DNA from: Cardiocondyla obscurior
Lineage: Eukaryota > Arthropoda > Insecta > Hymenoptera > Formicidae
Assembly: GCF_019399895.1 (NCBI RefSeq)
Contig: NC_091878.1
Span: forward strand, 3,224,001 to 3,288,000
DNA length: 64,000 nt
Reading direction: 5' to 3'
Made by a program: the position numbers and the translations under genes
The notes under the pieces: model-generated
Databases searched by the model: none
Told to the model about the DNA's origin: nothing
Seen by the model: only the letters and a program-made list of their open reading frames with translations
Part shown: in pieces, positions 13,827-26,100 of the stretch
Numbering within the stretch: position 1 is the first letter of the stretch
How the letters are laid out: every line of letters starts with the position of its first letter

Positions 13827-15769
13827 ACCCCAGAACTTTCATATTGGATTTCAACAAAGTATCTCAATGTTTCCTTACATGAGCGGAAATGCATTTCGCA
13901 TAGGCGACCTTCATGAATGTTTCGAGCGAGTTACGAGCGCACGCTTCTCTCTTTTTTATAGCGAGAAATACACCATCGTTCGAAAGGAGGAATGGTTTTC
14001 CTTCTTTTATTAGAATATAGCTTCACGCAAGGTGATTTATGGCGGCTCCGCCGCACGCGGCGCACGCCCGTTCACGTGACGCAAGATGAAAATATCTCCG
14101 CGCGTGATTCGCGATACATCAATTTTATGCAGAGCGCATCGATCGGCCCGCCTTTCAATTTTCATGTAAATTTCGCGGCGATCGCGTGTCCCTGTCGCTT
14201 TCCCTTGTTCTCCGGGCGCCTGTTCCGGCTCGAGATCGCTATGATGTATAGGACCCAGCGGAGGGATGCGAACGTGGACGCGATTGTGCGGCAACCATTG
14301 CAGCGCACCTCGTAAAGGAGAAATGAGATAGGATATTTGCCCGTTACATAGTCGCTTTTCCTCCACAAATATCATGAACCTCGGATACACGAGGCTTTCG
14401 CGCGAGGAAAGCGCGAGTTTATGCTGCCTAGTCGGAGAAAAGCACTGCGCGAGCTTACGTTGTATAAATTCGTTTAGAGTGAAAAACAGGGATTAATTTA
14501 CGCGAGTTACTGTAACTGCTGTTTTAAGTACACAGCGGCCGTTCTCCGGTTCACTCCTGAGGCCTCCGAGTATCGGTAAATCGATATTCACATCGAGATA
14601 TATGGGACGAGTTGTCGTTGTCAGAAGGGAGGCAAGAAGATTCGGTAGGGAGGACGTCGCGATCGAGTGTCTTGATTTATCGGGATGTATCGAGTGCGCA
14701 ACAACGCTATTCCATCGGGCGTTTCGGGGGGAAATAGGAGATACGTTAGTTCGACGAACGGTCGCCGGTGATAATTGAAACCGTTAATTAAATCTCGGGA
14801 TAAGCGTCGCGGCTAAATGAGTTTTTAGATAGCCGGCTCCCGAAGTCGTCTAGGGATAAAATCTCTGCCATTTCATTCCCGATGTGGCCCGTCATATAAA
14901 TGATATTTGTTTCTCTTTCCTTTATCGCTTTATCTCGGCAAAAAAAGAAATCTGCAAAATGTATTTGTTTAAAAATTAAAATTAAATTCAAGCGTTTGAG
15001 ATTTTCGGCAATAATGTATTTAATTTTTTAGTGGTTTGTTTAATATTTTTTTTATGGGAAAACCAGGTGTCTTGGATGATTTTAAAAATAGCGGCGACTT
15101 TTATTAAATAATTGAAATGTCGTCTACAAGACTGACTGACAATTCGAGCGAGCGCGTTTGATATATTGATGCTTTATTGCCGTATTCCCGGGGACGGAAT
15201 GATTTACTTACAATCAGCGACAAATTCGATATTCAAATGTCAGCAGGAAGTGCGAGGGAACGGATTTTCCGATAAATCTCACGGAAGACTGTCGTCCCGG
15301 TCTAATTTGCGGATCGCACGCTAAAAGGAAACTACGTCGTTCGAAGGGCGAGGGCAGGGAAGAATTTATCGTTACCTTAATATCGAAAACTCACCGTATG
15401 AATAGTTTGCAAGGAGGGCGATATAAATTTCGGGACTAATCCAGCGCTTCCACTTTCGCGAACAAACGGTGATAATTTTTCCCTTGATGTAAATCAGAGA
15501 TCTTCGAGGAGCGTTCCGGAAGATCCGAAGGCTTCTTAAACACAATTAAAAATTTTTCATCCCTGCGGGGAATGAAGTACTGCCTATCGCTGGAGAATAA
15601 TGTCTCGACGAAGGACTTTACCTCTTCCTGTTGATTAACGCGAAAAGCTCGAAGATCAAGAAATTATAAAATCAATTGCGCGAGAGGCACAAATCGTCTT
15701 TGCGTAAAATTATCGCATTTATAAATAATCGCGTGGTTGTAAAGTAATGTAATTCGCTTTCTGTTTCAG

Positions 15770-15919
15770 GCCAGAAGAATCTAAGGAAGTATCCGGTGAT
15801 GGTGTTCATTCACGGGGAGAGTTTCGAATGGAACAGCGGTAACCCTTACGACGGCACCATTTTGGCGGCTTACGGCAATATTGTGTTCGTCACCATCAAT
15901 TTCCGACTTGGTATCCTCG
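15770..15919 (+). CDS. Nlg: Neuroligin exon a (first exon in window)
   Basis: It follows a CTGTTTCAG acceptor and ends at a GTAAAG donor. It enters with two bases of a split codon and leaves with one. It encodes QKNLRKYPVMVFIHGESFEW, then a segment ending VTINFRLGILG. These are the hallmark oxyanion-hole region and beta strands of the cholinesterase-like domain. Because it starts in mid-domain, at least one upstream coding exon must exist outside the window. Confidence 0.95.
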
Positions 15920-18900
15920 GTAAAGAGCATTTTTTATTTTTTTTTTTAATAAAATACATTTTTTAAAAACTTACAACAGCCAGAAAAGTCGTTAAGGCCA
16001 AAATCGACTTGCCTCTCTCGTTATTCTTATCTGTTTCTTATCTGTGGAACGGCATCGAAAGTCTGCCGATCGATCCGCTAAGCAGAAAAGTACTAACGCC
16101 TAATATACTTTTACTATATACCGCGCCGTGTAAATAACTTCGTTACGGTTTGTCGTTCGCCAAGGCTGCCTCGCGAACTTCCCATCTAAATTTTTATCGC
16201 TCCGAGCTTTTCAATATTGGACCTCGCCCTCAAAGAAAGTTTCCCGGAGGGTCACGTAGTGCGGGGCGGTAGATTTATCACGTCACCGGAAGTATAAGCG
16301 ACACCCCGCAGCATCACCTCGGTCGCAAATAATTACTTTCAAATGAAAAAGAAGGCGAGCGATACTCGCGGAACTCGGAAATACAGCGCAGCCGTAATGC
16401 GAGGCTTTATCACACGCGTCGGTCGAAATCGGTTATAAAAATATTCGTATTCATACGGGCGATTTAACAACAATGAGGTCGCGCCGCTGGATCGCGGGTG
16501 CTTTTCCGGCATGAAAAAACGTTAAATTATTCCGTGTATTATCCGCGGTGCGCACTTTTCTCATTGTTACGTATAAAAATATACATATAACTGATGCGGC
16601 TGTAGTATATATTTCTCGCTGCACGAGAACGGTCATGCGAGGGCGTCATTATTCAAAAAGTTCGTTAAAAACTGCCGACCGGAGGCGTGCGGCGCGGGTA
16701 CCTGCAATCCGAAATCCCCGTGTACCGCGGTCGTCCTGAAGGGGTTAACAGCGAAATTCCGGCAATCCCTTCTCGCGAGATGACAGCGCGATGCAAATAG
16801 ACGTGTTCGTGGACGCGCGCGGGTGTGGGCACATTCGGTATATCCGGTAAGTGGAGTGGTCGGCGGGCGGGGAAAAAAGCGGCGGACGCGAAACCATAAT
16901 CATAAATTAGGTTAAAGTGCTAGGGAAGCGCTTAGTAACCCCGACCCGCTCTAGGCGGCCGGAGTTGGCCCGTGAGAAGCCTGCGGATAGCCTTCAACCC
17001 GCCGCCGTGTCCGCCCTGCGCGAAACAGGGGAAAAATATGGTCCCCGGGCAAAAAGTGCCTGCGATCGCGTTACCGCGCGAAAGTGCCGCCGGTTCAAGC
17101 GCCGAGAAGGGGAATTTTGCATCACCGTCGAGCTAATTAATTCGGACACTGAATACACGAGTCCCCGGGGGATCTGGAATCCCAGTTATTCGAGATCCCC
17201 AATAAGAAACAAGAAAGAAACCGATGCGTCTCGAAGGCCTTCAAGTTGTCGAGCGCCCAGCTATTTATGGGACTTATTTTAATGAGCTTTACGTAGCGTT
17301 CGTTTTCTTCCGCGGACTCTTGGATTTTTAGTTTAAGTCTTACGAGCGAAAAAAGACACTCCTCCGGATCATTAGGCGTTTCTTAATGCGCGAATTTGTA
17401 GTGTCTTTTAGATTCTTAACTGGGTACGGAAAGCTTTCGTTTCGTTGTTTGTTTAAAGCTCCGTCCGACTCCGTAAATCTCTCAACGTCGACGTCTCGAG
17501 ATTTTTGTGTTCGTATTTTCGCCGGTCCTTTTTTTCGAATCGTTTTCCTCTTTTGATTTATAAAAATAGTTAATTATTTAAATATGCTAGATATTAAAGA
17601 GCGCGCGTTTCGCGCGCGTTATTTGCTCTTTTTTCTTTTACATTTAAAAAAAAAAAAAAAAACTGTTTTACATTCAATAATTTTTGGTAAAAAAACCACG
17701 GATATATGCATCTTATAAATGTGTCGAGCGACTTCGTGCAACTTTAACGTCACAACTTACAAAATAATAAAAATTAAACTGAAGTATACTCTCGCGGCAT
17801 GAACTGAGACAAACGAGAAAATTAATCGGCATCGTAGAAAAACGGTAACAATCGGACAACAATAAAATCTTTACATTTTTATTTTTTTTTAAATAGAGAG
17901 AAAATATTTTTTTTTTTTTTTTACGATTGTAAAACTTTTGTCGCAGGTTTTCTGAGGCCTGGAATTAGAGACGACACGGCAAGTAATTTCGGACTTCTGG
18001 ATCAAATAGCAGCATTGCTTTGGCTAAAGGAAAACATTGCGGAGTTTGGCGGCGACCCTAATAGCGTTACTTTGGTCGGCCATGGAACTGGAGCTATTTT
18101 TGCTAATCTACTTCTAATCAGCCCGGTCGCCAACAAAAAAGGTACGAAAAGAAAGTAAATTTTAATTGATTATATTAGATTTTGCATTTCTTTCGTGTGT
18201 ATGATATTTCTTTCTCCGATGGTTTAATGTTCATTTTTTATTCTATCATCATTTGATTCTTGCTAATTTCCACCGATTATTTTGAACCAAAACAAAAAAA
18301 AAAGACTTGTATGTTACGATACTTGCTCGCAAGAACCGAAGGGCTGTATGCGATCCGAGTTAATCCCTTTCCTCTCTGTAATTGGAAACATTATCCATAG
18401 TCATAGAAGCGTAGTGATCGCATATAGGGATCACGATTTCCGAGTCGGCTGGAGATAATCGTGGGATTAATTGGAGGAATCAGAGCGAGAGAGATAGGCA
18501 TATTCGTGCACTTGCATTAAATGCAATACACCCGCCGCATGTGTGATCGAAATAACGTTCGATCGGGATGCTTTTTGCATCAATAATTCGTCGGCGAAAA
18601 AGAGTTTACGGAATTCGCAATTAAAACAGGCATGATATATTTATCGCAACAAAATTACGAAAAAGAAATGGCTGTTTAAAATTTAATTGCATTTAAATAA
18701 TCGTGAATGCCGATGATAAATATAACCATAACAATTCGATCGGCGTATTGTCAGCGCAATATTCGTTTATTCAGATCCCGGCGACTTCAATTACCTCTTT
18801 CGAGTTCTCCCCTTTTTCGAAGTAAGAACCTGCATTGTGATATTTCCGAGTTTGACAAGGGACTAAGAATCGCCGGTCTACACGTGTTCAATGGCGAGCA

Positions 18901-21900
18901 CACATCGACCACGAGCACTCAAGCACTCTCGAGTTCTCGGCAGGGTCAGCGGGAACGAGGAAAAGCAAGAAAGAAGATGTCGACCATTTTTCACCCGACC
19001 GGCTCGCAATAGCGGCCGGGGAAAAGGAACTTTTCTCTTCCGGCTGGGCGCACAATGCCACCACGTCCGGCCAATAATTATATTGTGCAATGAAAAATAA
19101 CCGGACTTAATATTTTACACGTTGGGACAGAAATGCCCCGTTGCCACGCCGAGAGTTCTCAAATATTGGTGCCATTTTATATTTATAGCTCTTCCTCGTC
19201 CACATGTGACGTAAATGACGCTCGTTTGTTAGGCCACAGTCGGGTCGTAGTTGAAAAATTATAAATACATCGCCGCTATTGTCAGGGAGGAAGTTAACGC
19301 GCGACGAATAATTAATGTAAAGCTTAAAAATTATGATAAAAATCCCAAAAGCGTGTATTATTAAATGTAGCAATCGTTTGTTAATTAAACGCGGTGAATG
19401 TGAAATTTCAGAAATGTTTTATTTTACTGTATAAATTCGTAAAAAAGTAATTTTGTAATTTGTTTAATTTAATTTTTCTAAGTTGATAAGTTCGTGAATA
19501 ATAATTTAAAAGCTACAAATTTGTTTCAGAATAAAACGTTACTAAAGCTTAATAATTTACGTTTACGATTTATCTGAATTAAAAGTTAACAAAAAGAATT
19601 TTTAAATGTGCGAGATGTAAAATATTAATTATATTGTCATTTCGTTCGCGCAGGATTGTTCAAGCGGGCTATTCTGATGTCTGGATCGGCAATGAGCGCG
19701 GATGCCATCGGCAAGGCGCCACTGCAAATTACCAAGCAGGTAAAGAAAGACTCCACTGCATAATAGTCGCGAATAAAAACGCGAAATGAGGATTGATGGG
19801 CTCGGATTTCAGTTTTGCGAAATGACAAATCGCTACACACGGCATCTATTATCATTTATTCCGTGATTGACTTAATTTTAGAATTTGCAAGATTTCTTTA
19901 TCCTTATTTTTTCCTTTCCCTTCGAGTATGATAAAATTTTAAGTTAGTTACTTGGATTCCTCGATACAATTGACTGATTTTACACGAAACACTTTCAAAT
20001 CCTTTTATTTCTATAATTCTTAATATTTTTCTTGCAGAATTCTAGATACGAACGATTAAATTATGAAATAAAGTGGTACAGTTTATTTCTCCGTATAAAT
20101 AATGTTTTATATTTAATTATCTTCAATATTGAAGAGTTTAAAAATTGGATACTTTTTTTTTAACGCTTATATATTCCTTAGTTTCTTTTTTTTATTTTTA
20201 CTAATTATCGACATTTTAATTTACTCATTTAAAAAATAAATTTTTTAAATGTAACTTTAATTGCTATTGTTGAAGTTTCGAACGTTACCTAACTTCCCAG
20301 TTTCATTTGCCCGCAAATTCGAAAAAATCCCAAAACGGAGGAGCCGCCGTCCATCATAGTTTTTTACCGCGGTAACGTATGTTTCACAAACGACGGCGCC
20401 GTGTTTCTGCTCCGCCCGCGATTTGAGTTCGACGGAAAGACATATCGTTGCTCGTCACGGCGAAGAATCGTTACACAGTTACATCGATGCCGGGGGTGCA
20501 GGGTCGTTGGCCGCGTTCATTGCGCTCGTGAGCAATGGCGGGGATCGTTTTTCAGGTGGCGCACGCTCTCAACTGTCCCACCAGCAGCGACAGCGAACTG
20601 GCGCTCTGCTTGCGCAACCAGGACGTAGACAGGCTGCTACACGTGAAAATCCACAAGCCGAAATACGTGCCGGCCTACGCGCCGTTGATCGACCGCGCCG
20701 TCATCCCCGACAAGCCGCTTAATTTAATGGAGAACGTCAAGCTCTTTGGCAGGTACGGTTGCGGGAGGGTTTTTTTTTCTATTAAATAATACGGGAAACG
20801 AAGTTTGGCTAATAATTCTTGCGCGCGGGCGTTAACTTTAGTTGCGGCGATTCGTTTAAAACAATAAATCCCGGACAAATAATTTTGCGAGATGTACGGA
20901 ACCATCAATAACGTTTACCGGTGACTGCTGTTGATATTTATTATGATTAATGGATCTCGGGGGGTTGCATTTGTTCCCTTAAGTATACAAAAGAGATGAA
21001 ATTCTAAACAGATTTTATATTAATATTTAGCAAATTTAAAATAACGAGTCGCGCGCTGTTTCCAGGTTCGATCTGATGTATGGCGTTACGGAATCCGAAA
21101 AATTTCACATCCTGCCACCAGTTGCTTTGTTACACGGCATGCTTGATGGGCAACGAGATGAAATTCTGCGAGACCATGCCAAAGTAAATTTACCCGTGTG
21201 CCGAGTTCGTTTATCCCAATATGAAGCAATCCCTGTTCTATTTATTTCTTTCTCCTCCCCCCCCTCTCTTCCTTATTGGATTTATCTCGAGACATTTTCT
21301 TCCTTCGAGTCTGCAGATTCTTCGGCTTTATCTTCTCCATCCCTCGGGTCTAGAGACTCTCCGCTTTAGATTAAAAATTTTGTTGCTACAAATCCCTCAA
21401 TTTCTAAACTAGTAAACAGACGTTGCGGTGATTACGCTTTTTTCCATTACCGGATTTCATGCCCGTCCCTTTGAGGCCCGTAATTTCCTGTATCAAAACG
21501 CATCTTCAGGCGACGCACGAGCTGGAGCCGGAGCTGATCCTGTCAAAAGTACTGGAGCGATACGGTGACTTCGCGGACGGCTTCACGAAAGAGTACGCGA
21601 CGAAGAATCGGGACATGGTGCTGGAGGCGCTCTCGGATAGCGGCACTGTGGCGCCGTTAATAATGACTGCCAATTTGCATTCAAGGGCGAACCCGAAGAG
21701 CTACATGTACGTCTTCTCGCATCCGAAAGCTATGCAAGACTACTCTGGCGTAAGTAGGTCTCGACGATACAACGAAGATCGATTATCGCGGCTCAGACGC
21801 CCCTCGACAAAGCGAGACCCGACATGGAGCGGGAAAAATGTTGCACGTTGCGTCAATGGGCGAGGAAAGAGCGCGAGGGGGTAAAAAGGGGGGCGATCTG

Positions 21901-23154
21901 GCGGGGATGATGAGTTAAAGTGCACTTCCTTCAACGCTCCAATTCGTGCAGTTTCATGCAACGTTGTTATTCCCTGATGCAGAGCGTTGCTCCTGAAAAC
22001 GGAGGGCATTTTTCATCGCCGTACTTTATCGGCGAATTCGAAATGGGAAACTTACTTTTTCTGATTCTCTAGCCGCAAAAGAGATGAGAAGAAGAAAAAA
22101 AAAAAGAAAAAAACGGGGATACGCGTGGTATGGGTTTCCGCGAGAACCGCAGGCGTGTTAATTATTTGAAGAGCAACGAGTAGAATGTGGGAAAAATTTG
22201 AAAACCTGGCCTCCCTTCGCCGAGATATTGCGAGCGCGCTCACGATCAGTACACAAGACTCCGGTCTTTAAAACATTATTAAATCTTTTTCAAGTTTACA
22301 AACTCTGTTTCAAACTTTGCGTTATTATCGTACAATCAAAAAGTATGTAAGAGTATTTAAATTGTAAAAAGTATCCTCGTCAGTAATTGAAATTCACAAT
22401 GATAAAAATAATACCAGCTTGTGATCGAGATTCTCGAAGCGAAATAAACTCCAAATTTGCCGATTAACTGACGAAGGGGGAGGATTTTTGGTACATCCGA
22501 CGTGGCGCATTGTGCTCATTGTCCCAGGTTTTCTTAGTTTGGAAGGGACGAGTTGTGACCTAGTGGCGGCCATTGTGTTCGCACAGTTGCCGAGAGAAAA
22601 ATCCGAGCTGCGAACCCATTTGGATTTCGGCCAACTATTTTTATCGCCGTTGCGTGCGCCGGCGATGCGACCTCCCCATGCGGTTACCGAGAATATCGCT
22701 AAATTGAATGTACCTCTGGGTGCAACGCCGTCCTCACGTCAACAAGGATATTAGATTTTAAATCTGCAAATAGCGATTCGCTGTGTGCATCATTTCCACG
22801 TCAAGTAACGTCAATATCTCCTTCTCGCTCTCTCTCCGCGTCTCTACCTCTGATCGTCTCTCTGTATTTCTCTCTTTCTCTCCCGCAGCAAGCGAGGTCG
22901 ATAAATTTTAATTTCCACTCGTTCCCGTAAATTCCGCCCTTTATTGAACTTTACAAATTGACGCGTTTGTAAATACGCTCGGTTTATCGCGCTAAAAATA
23001 ATTACGATTGCGATAAATCTGAGAAACTCCCCCAGCCGGGAAATTTCATTCGAAAATTGTTGGCGCGATTGATGACGAGGAGGTTTGAACTCGGGTTAAA
23101 TTTCAGTTTAGCGGGTAAATTAATTGAAAATGTTGAGTAACTCTAAAAGTCAAG

Positions 23155-23189
<35 letters not shown>

Positions 23190-26100
23190 TTATATTTATA
23201 TGTAAAAAGTGTTAACAGCTCGGTGTATAAAAATAAAAATTTCAGAAGATACGTATGAGAAGAAGGTAAAAGAGGACAGGTGAGACGCGGGAGATACGTC
23301 GAAAAAGAGATAACAACTCGAGCTTTGATATTCCCGAGTTATGCGAATAGCACAGAAGTGTCGATAAAATCCGCGCCCCGGTATAAAAGCGCATCTAGTG
23401 ATCTCGTTATATTGCAGCAACAGCGTCAACATACAGTGCACGGGGAGGAGTTACCCTACGTATTGGGTGTTCCATTAGACGGTAGCAGGTACAACTTACG
23501 AGGCCGATACGACATCAGGGAGACACTGTTTTCAGAAGCCATTATGAATTGGTGGTGCAGCTTTGCTTATATCGGGTAAGTTGCTAAGAGAAAACACTCA
23601 GCCACGAACCTCAAGTAATAACTCGTATATTTTAATATTTTGAAATATTAAATTAATCTATTAAAAAACAAAAAATTGTTTCAGAAAAGCATGTAGAAAG
23701 ATTTTTTAATATTACAGAAAAATAGTTCAGTTATCTGGTTAACTTAAATTTCTTTTTACTTAATGCAGGCAAAATTAAACTAAAAATTTACAAATAATAA
23801 TTGCACGAATTAAAAGAAATTAATTCAATCCATTTTAAAATTTGACAAATTGAAAATTTATTCCATTGTGCGGCTCTTATTTTCAGAGATATTTCGCCAA
23901 GTTTTATTCAGCGCGGCAAATTATTAATTAAAAAGGGTAAATAAAATGTGCGGCACTAGATGGTGGTGATTGTGCAAGTTTGAGGGAGAGAAACAAAAAA
24001 AAAAGTAAAAAATAAAAAAAAAAGTAATAAATACTTTGTGTTGTAATCTGAAAAATGATTACAATGCGCATTAAAGTTAAATTAAAGTTGATATTTAAAG
24101 TTTTACGTGTGAGCAGCGCCGAAGCCCGGCAGAAACAATCGTATTTAATAACAAGTGGTGAACAATTGTTGTTGGGCGTTGACGCGAAAATCCGTAGTTG
24201 GTAAAGTTGGACCTGCATGGTAGCACGCGTGTATCCGGAAACGTGATTTTCAATTAACTAAACATTCAGGCGTTTAATTAAACCAGGCGGTAATATATTT
24301 TTCTGCTGCACATTTGGAAACAACTGAACTTTATAAGCACATCTCAATTCAAAAATAAACCATTTAAACGATTTGCAGAATGTTATAAATTAAAATGCAA
24401 ATAAATTTACTTGGGTGGAATTTTTTTTTTTAATGTACGAAACGTTCAATTATAAAAATTATTTTAAATAAAAGTTAAATTAAATTATGAAATGTATTAT
24501 TGTTAACGATACAGACTATTTAGAGTATATACGTAATTAAGAATTAAATTAATTCTATAGTAAGCCCGAAATTAAATTATATATTTAGTACGTAACAGTT
24601 AATTTTATAAATTTTGCTAGATTAATTTTTTTTTATTTCTTTTTTTCTTTTTTCTCTTTTTTTTTCTAAATTAAGAAAAATAGCGTGTATTTTATTTTTT
24701 GATTTGTTGTACACGAATCTACACGCGGTATACGAATATTTCGATTTCGATCCTGTATTGGCGCAATTTGACGCTTGTTATGCTGATGCTCGATATTGCC
24801 GAATTAACGATCTGATGAATCGGCCGTTTTAATTTGCGCGATGAAAGCAGATTATCCACAGTTCCGAATTATTTCGATATTTCGTTTTATTAAACAAAAC
24901 ATTCCGCTTTATTTGGTTGAACAAGTCCAATATTCCTGGTGTATAAAACTACGTTTTGTTTAAATGAAAAAATAATGAATTTCTAATTATATTAAAAATT
25001 TACTCGCAGTCGTTTAAACTGCAAAATGTTGAATTTTTAATCACATTAAAAGTTCGTAGTTTATATTAATACAAATATCGAACTGCTACAATTAACGTGC
25101 GCTATCAAGTTACTTGAGTCCCGTCGCTAACGTTTGAAAGAGAAAGGTTTGGCTATTCAGAGTGCAAAACTGAGAAGCTCAAACGACGGACGCTGTTACG
25201 AATACTGCAATCAATATTTACGTTACAAAGGATATATTAAAATCGTAAATTACGCATTGAAATTAATTAAAAACTCGTTTTAATTACACTGCTTTAGTAT
25301 TCGTACACGATATTTCGTTTCTTTCCCCCGTGGCAATTTGTTTCTTGCGGTATCCGCGGAACTATATTTTGCATCGCCGTAACTCCCCTGCCATTTTTTG
25401 TTGGACACTTTGAACATATGGCTTGACTAGAACACACCTATGCATTACTATGGTGACAGAATTTCGCGCGAAACTGGGTCAGCGCAATTAAGCAAAACAA
25501 AGGTATTTAGATTTAGCGGCGAACGCTATGCGTTTGCAAACAGTTGCACAGCTGATCGATATTTCATGCGTTACCGTACCTACCGCGTAAGGGCGCGTCT
25601 CTCCTCGTCGTAATAAACGGCGCGCAGCATCTGTCCCGGAACGTCGTCGGTGATAACAAATGGCGGAAAAAACAAGGGGTTTTTTTTTTTTTTTTTTTCC
25701 TAGATCGACGTTGTATGAACGCACGCGTGATCGATCGAATACATCACGTTTAGCCAGCCCGTCATTAAAGAATCATTCTCTCGCGTGCAGGAAACCAGCG
25801 GCGCGCACAGCGAGCTGCGTCTTTAAAATTAATAGAGATCTTTAAAAGTCAATGACCGCTGGGGCAGCGCGATATTACGACTCGGCGTTTCAAATGTTAC
25901 GAGATTCTATTTGAATTTTGCAAATTTAACAAAGGGATTTAGATTTGTGGCGCTTTTGAAACATTAAATCGCACCGCGGATCTAAGCGCCGCAATGCCTT
26001 CGCAATAACAGGAAGAAAACAGTATCGAGCATCCCTGCGGAGCACTCGGGATTATCCGATGCCTTCTTCTCCTGTATCACTCCAATTTCCTGACGGTATT

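Larger units (their letters stand above)
1..15769. other. No supported exon; probably a long 5' intron of the neuroligin gene
   Basis: The first visible neuroligin exon begins in mid-domain, so the gene continues to the left. I looked for the missing N-terminal blocks (the D-C-L-x-L-N-I-Y and G-x-P-Y-A type motifs) on the + strand and did not see them here. The stretch has GC-richer patches (about 4.5-4.85, 8.9, 13.1-13.5 and 14.0-14.4 kb), poly-T runs, a short hairpin and a decayed tandem repeat, listed separately. Short open frames look like chance. Confidence 0.6.
21750..23417 (+). other. Neuroligin intron between exons f and g
   Basis: Intron of 1668 bases. It holds an A-rich run (22076-22113), a pyrimidine tract ending in CCCGCAG (22813-22888) that looks like an unused acceptor, and an (AT)15 microsatellite (23157-23186). 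Confidence 0.8.

Noticed and set aside
16917..17282. 121-codon + strand open frame inside the first visible neuroligin intron
   Set aside because: Arg/Pro/Ser-rich frame in GC-rich DNA with no flanking splice sites that fit.
23382..23389. TATAAAAG 36 bases before neuroligin exon g, as an internal promoter
   Set aside because: Position fits a TATA box, but the exon is internal to a domain and has a good acceptor; one short motif is not enough.
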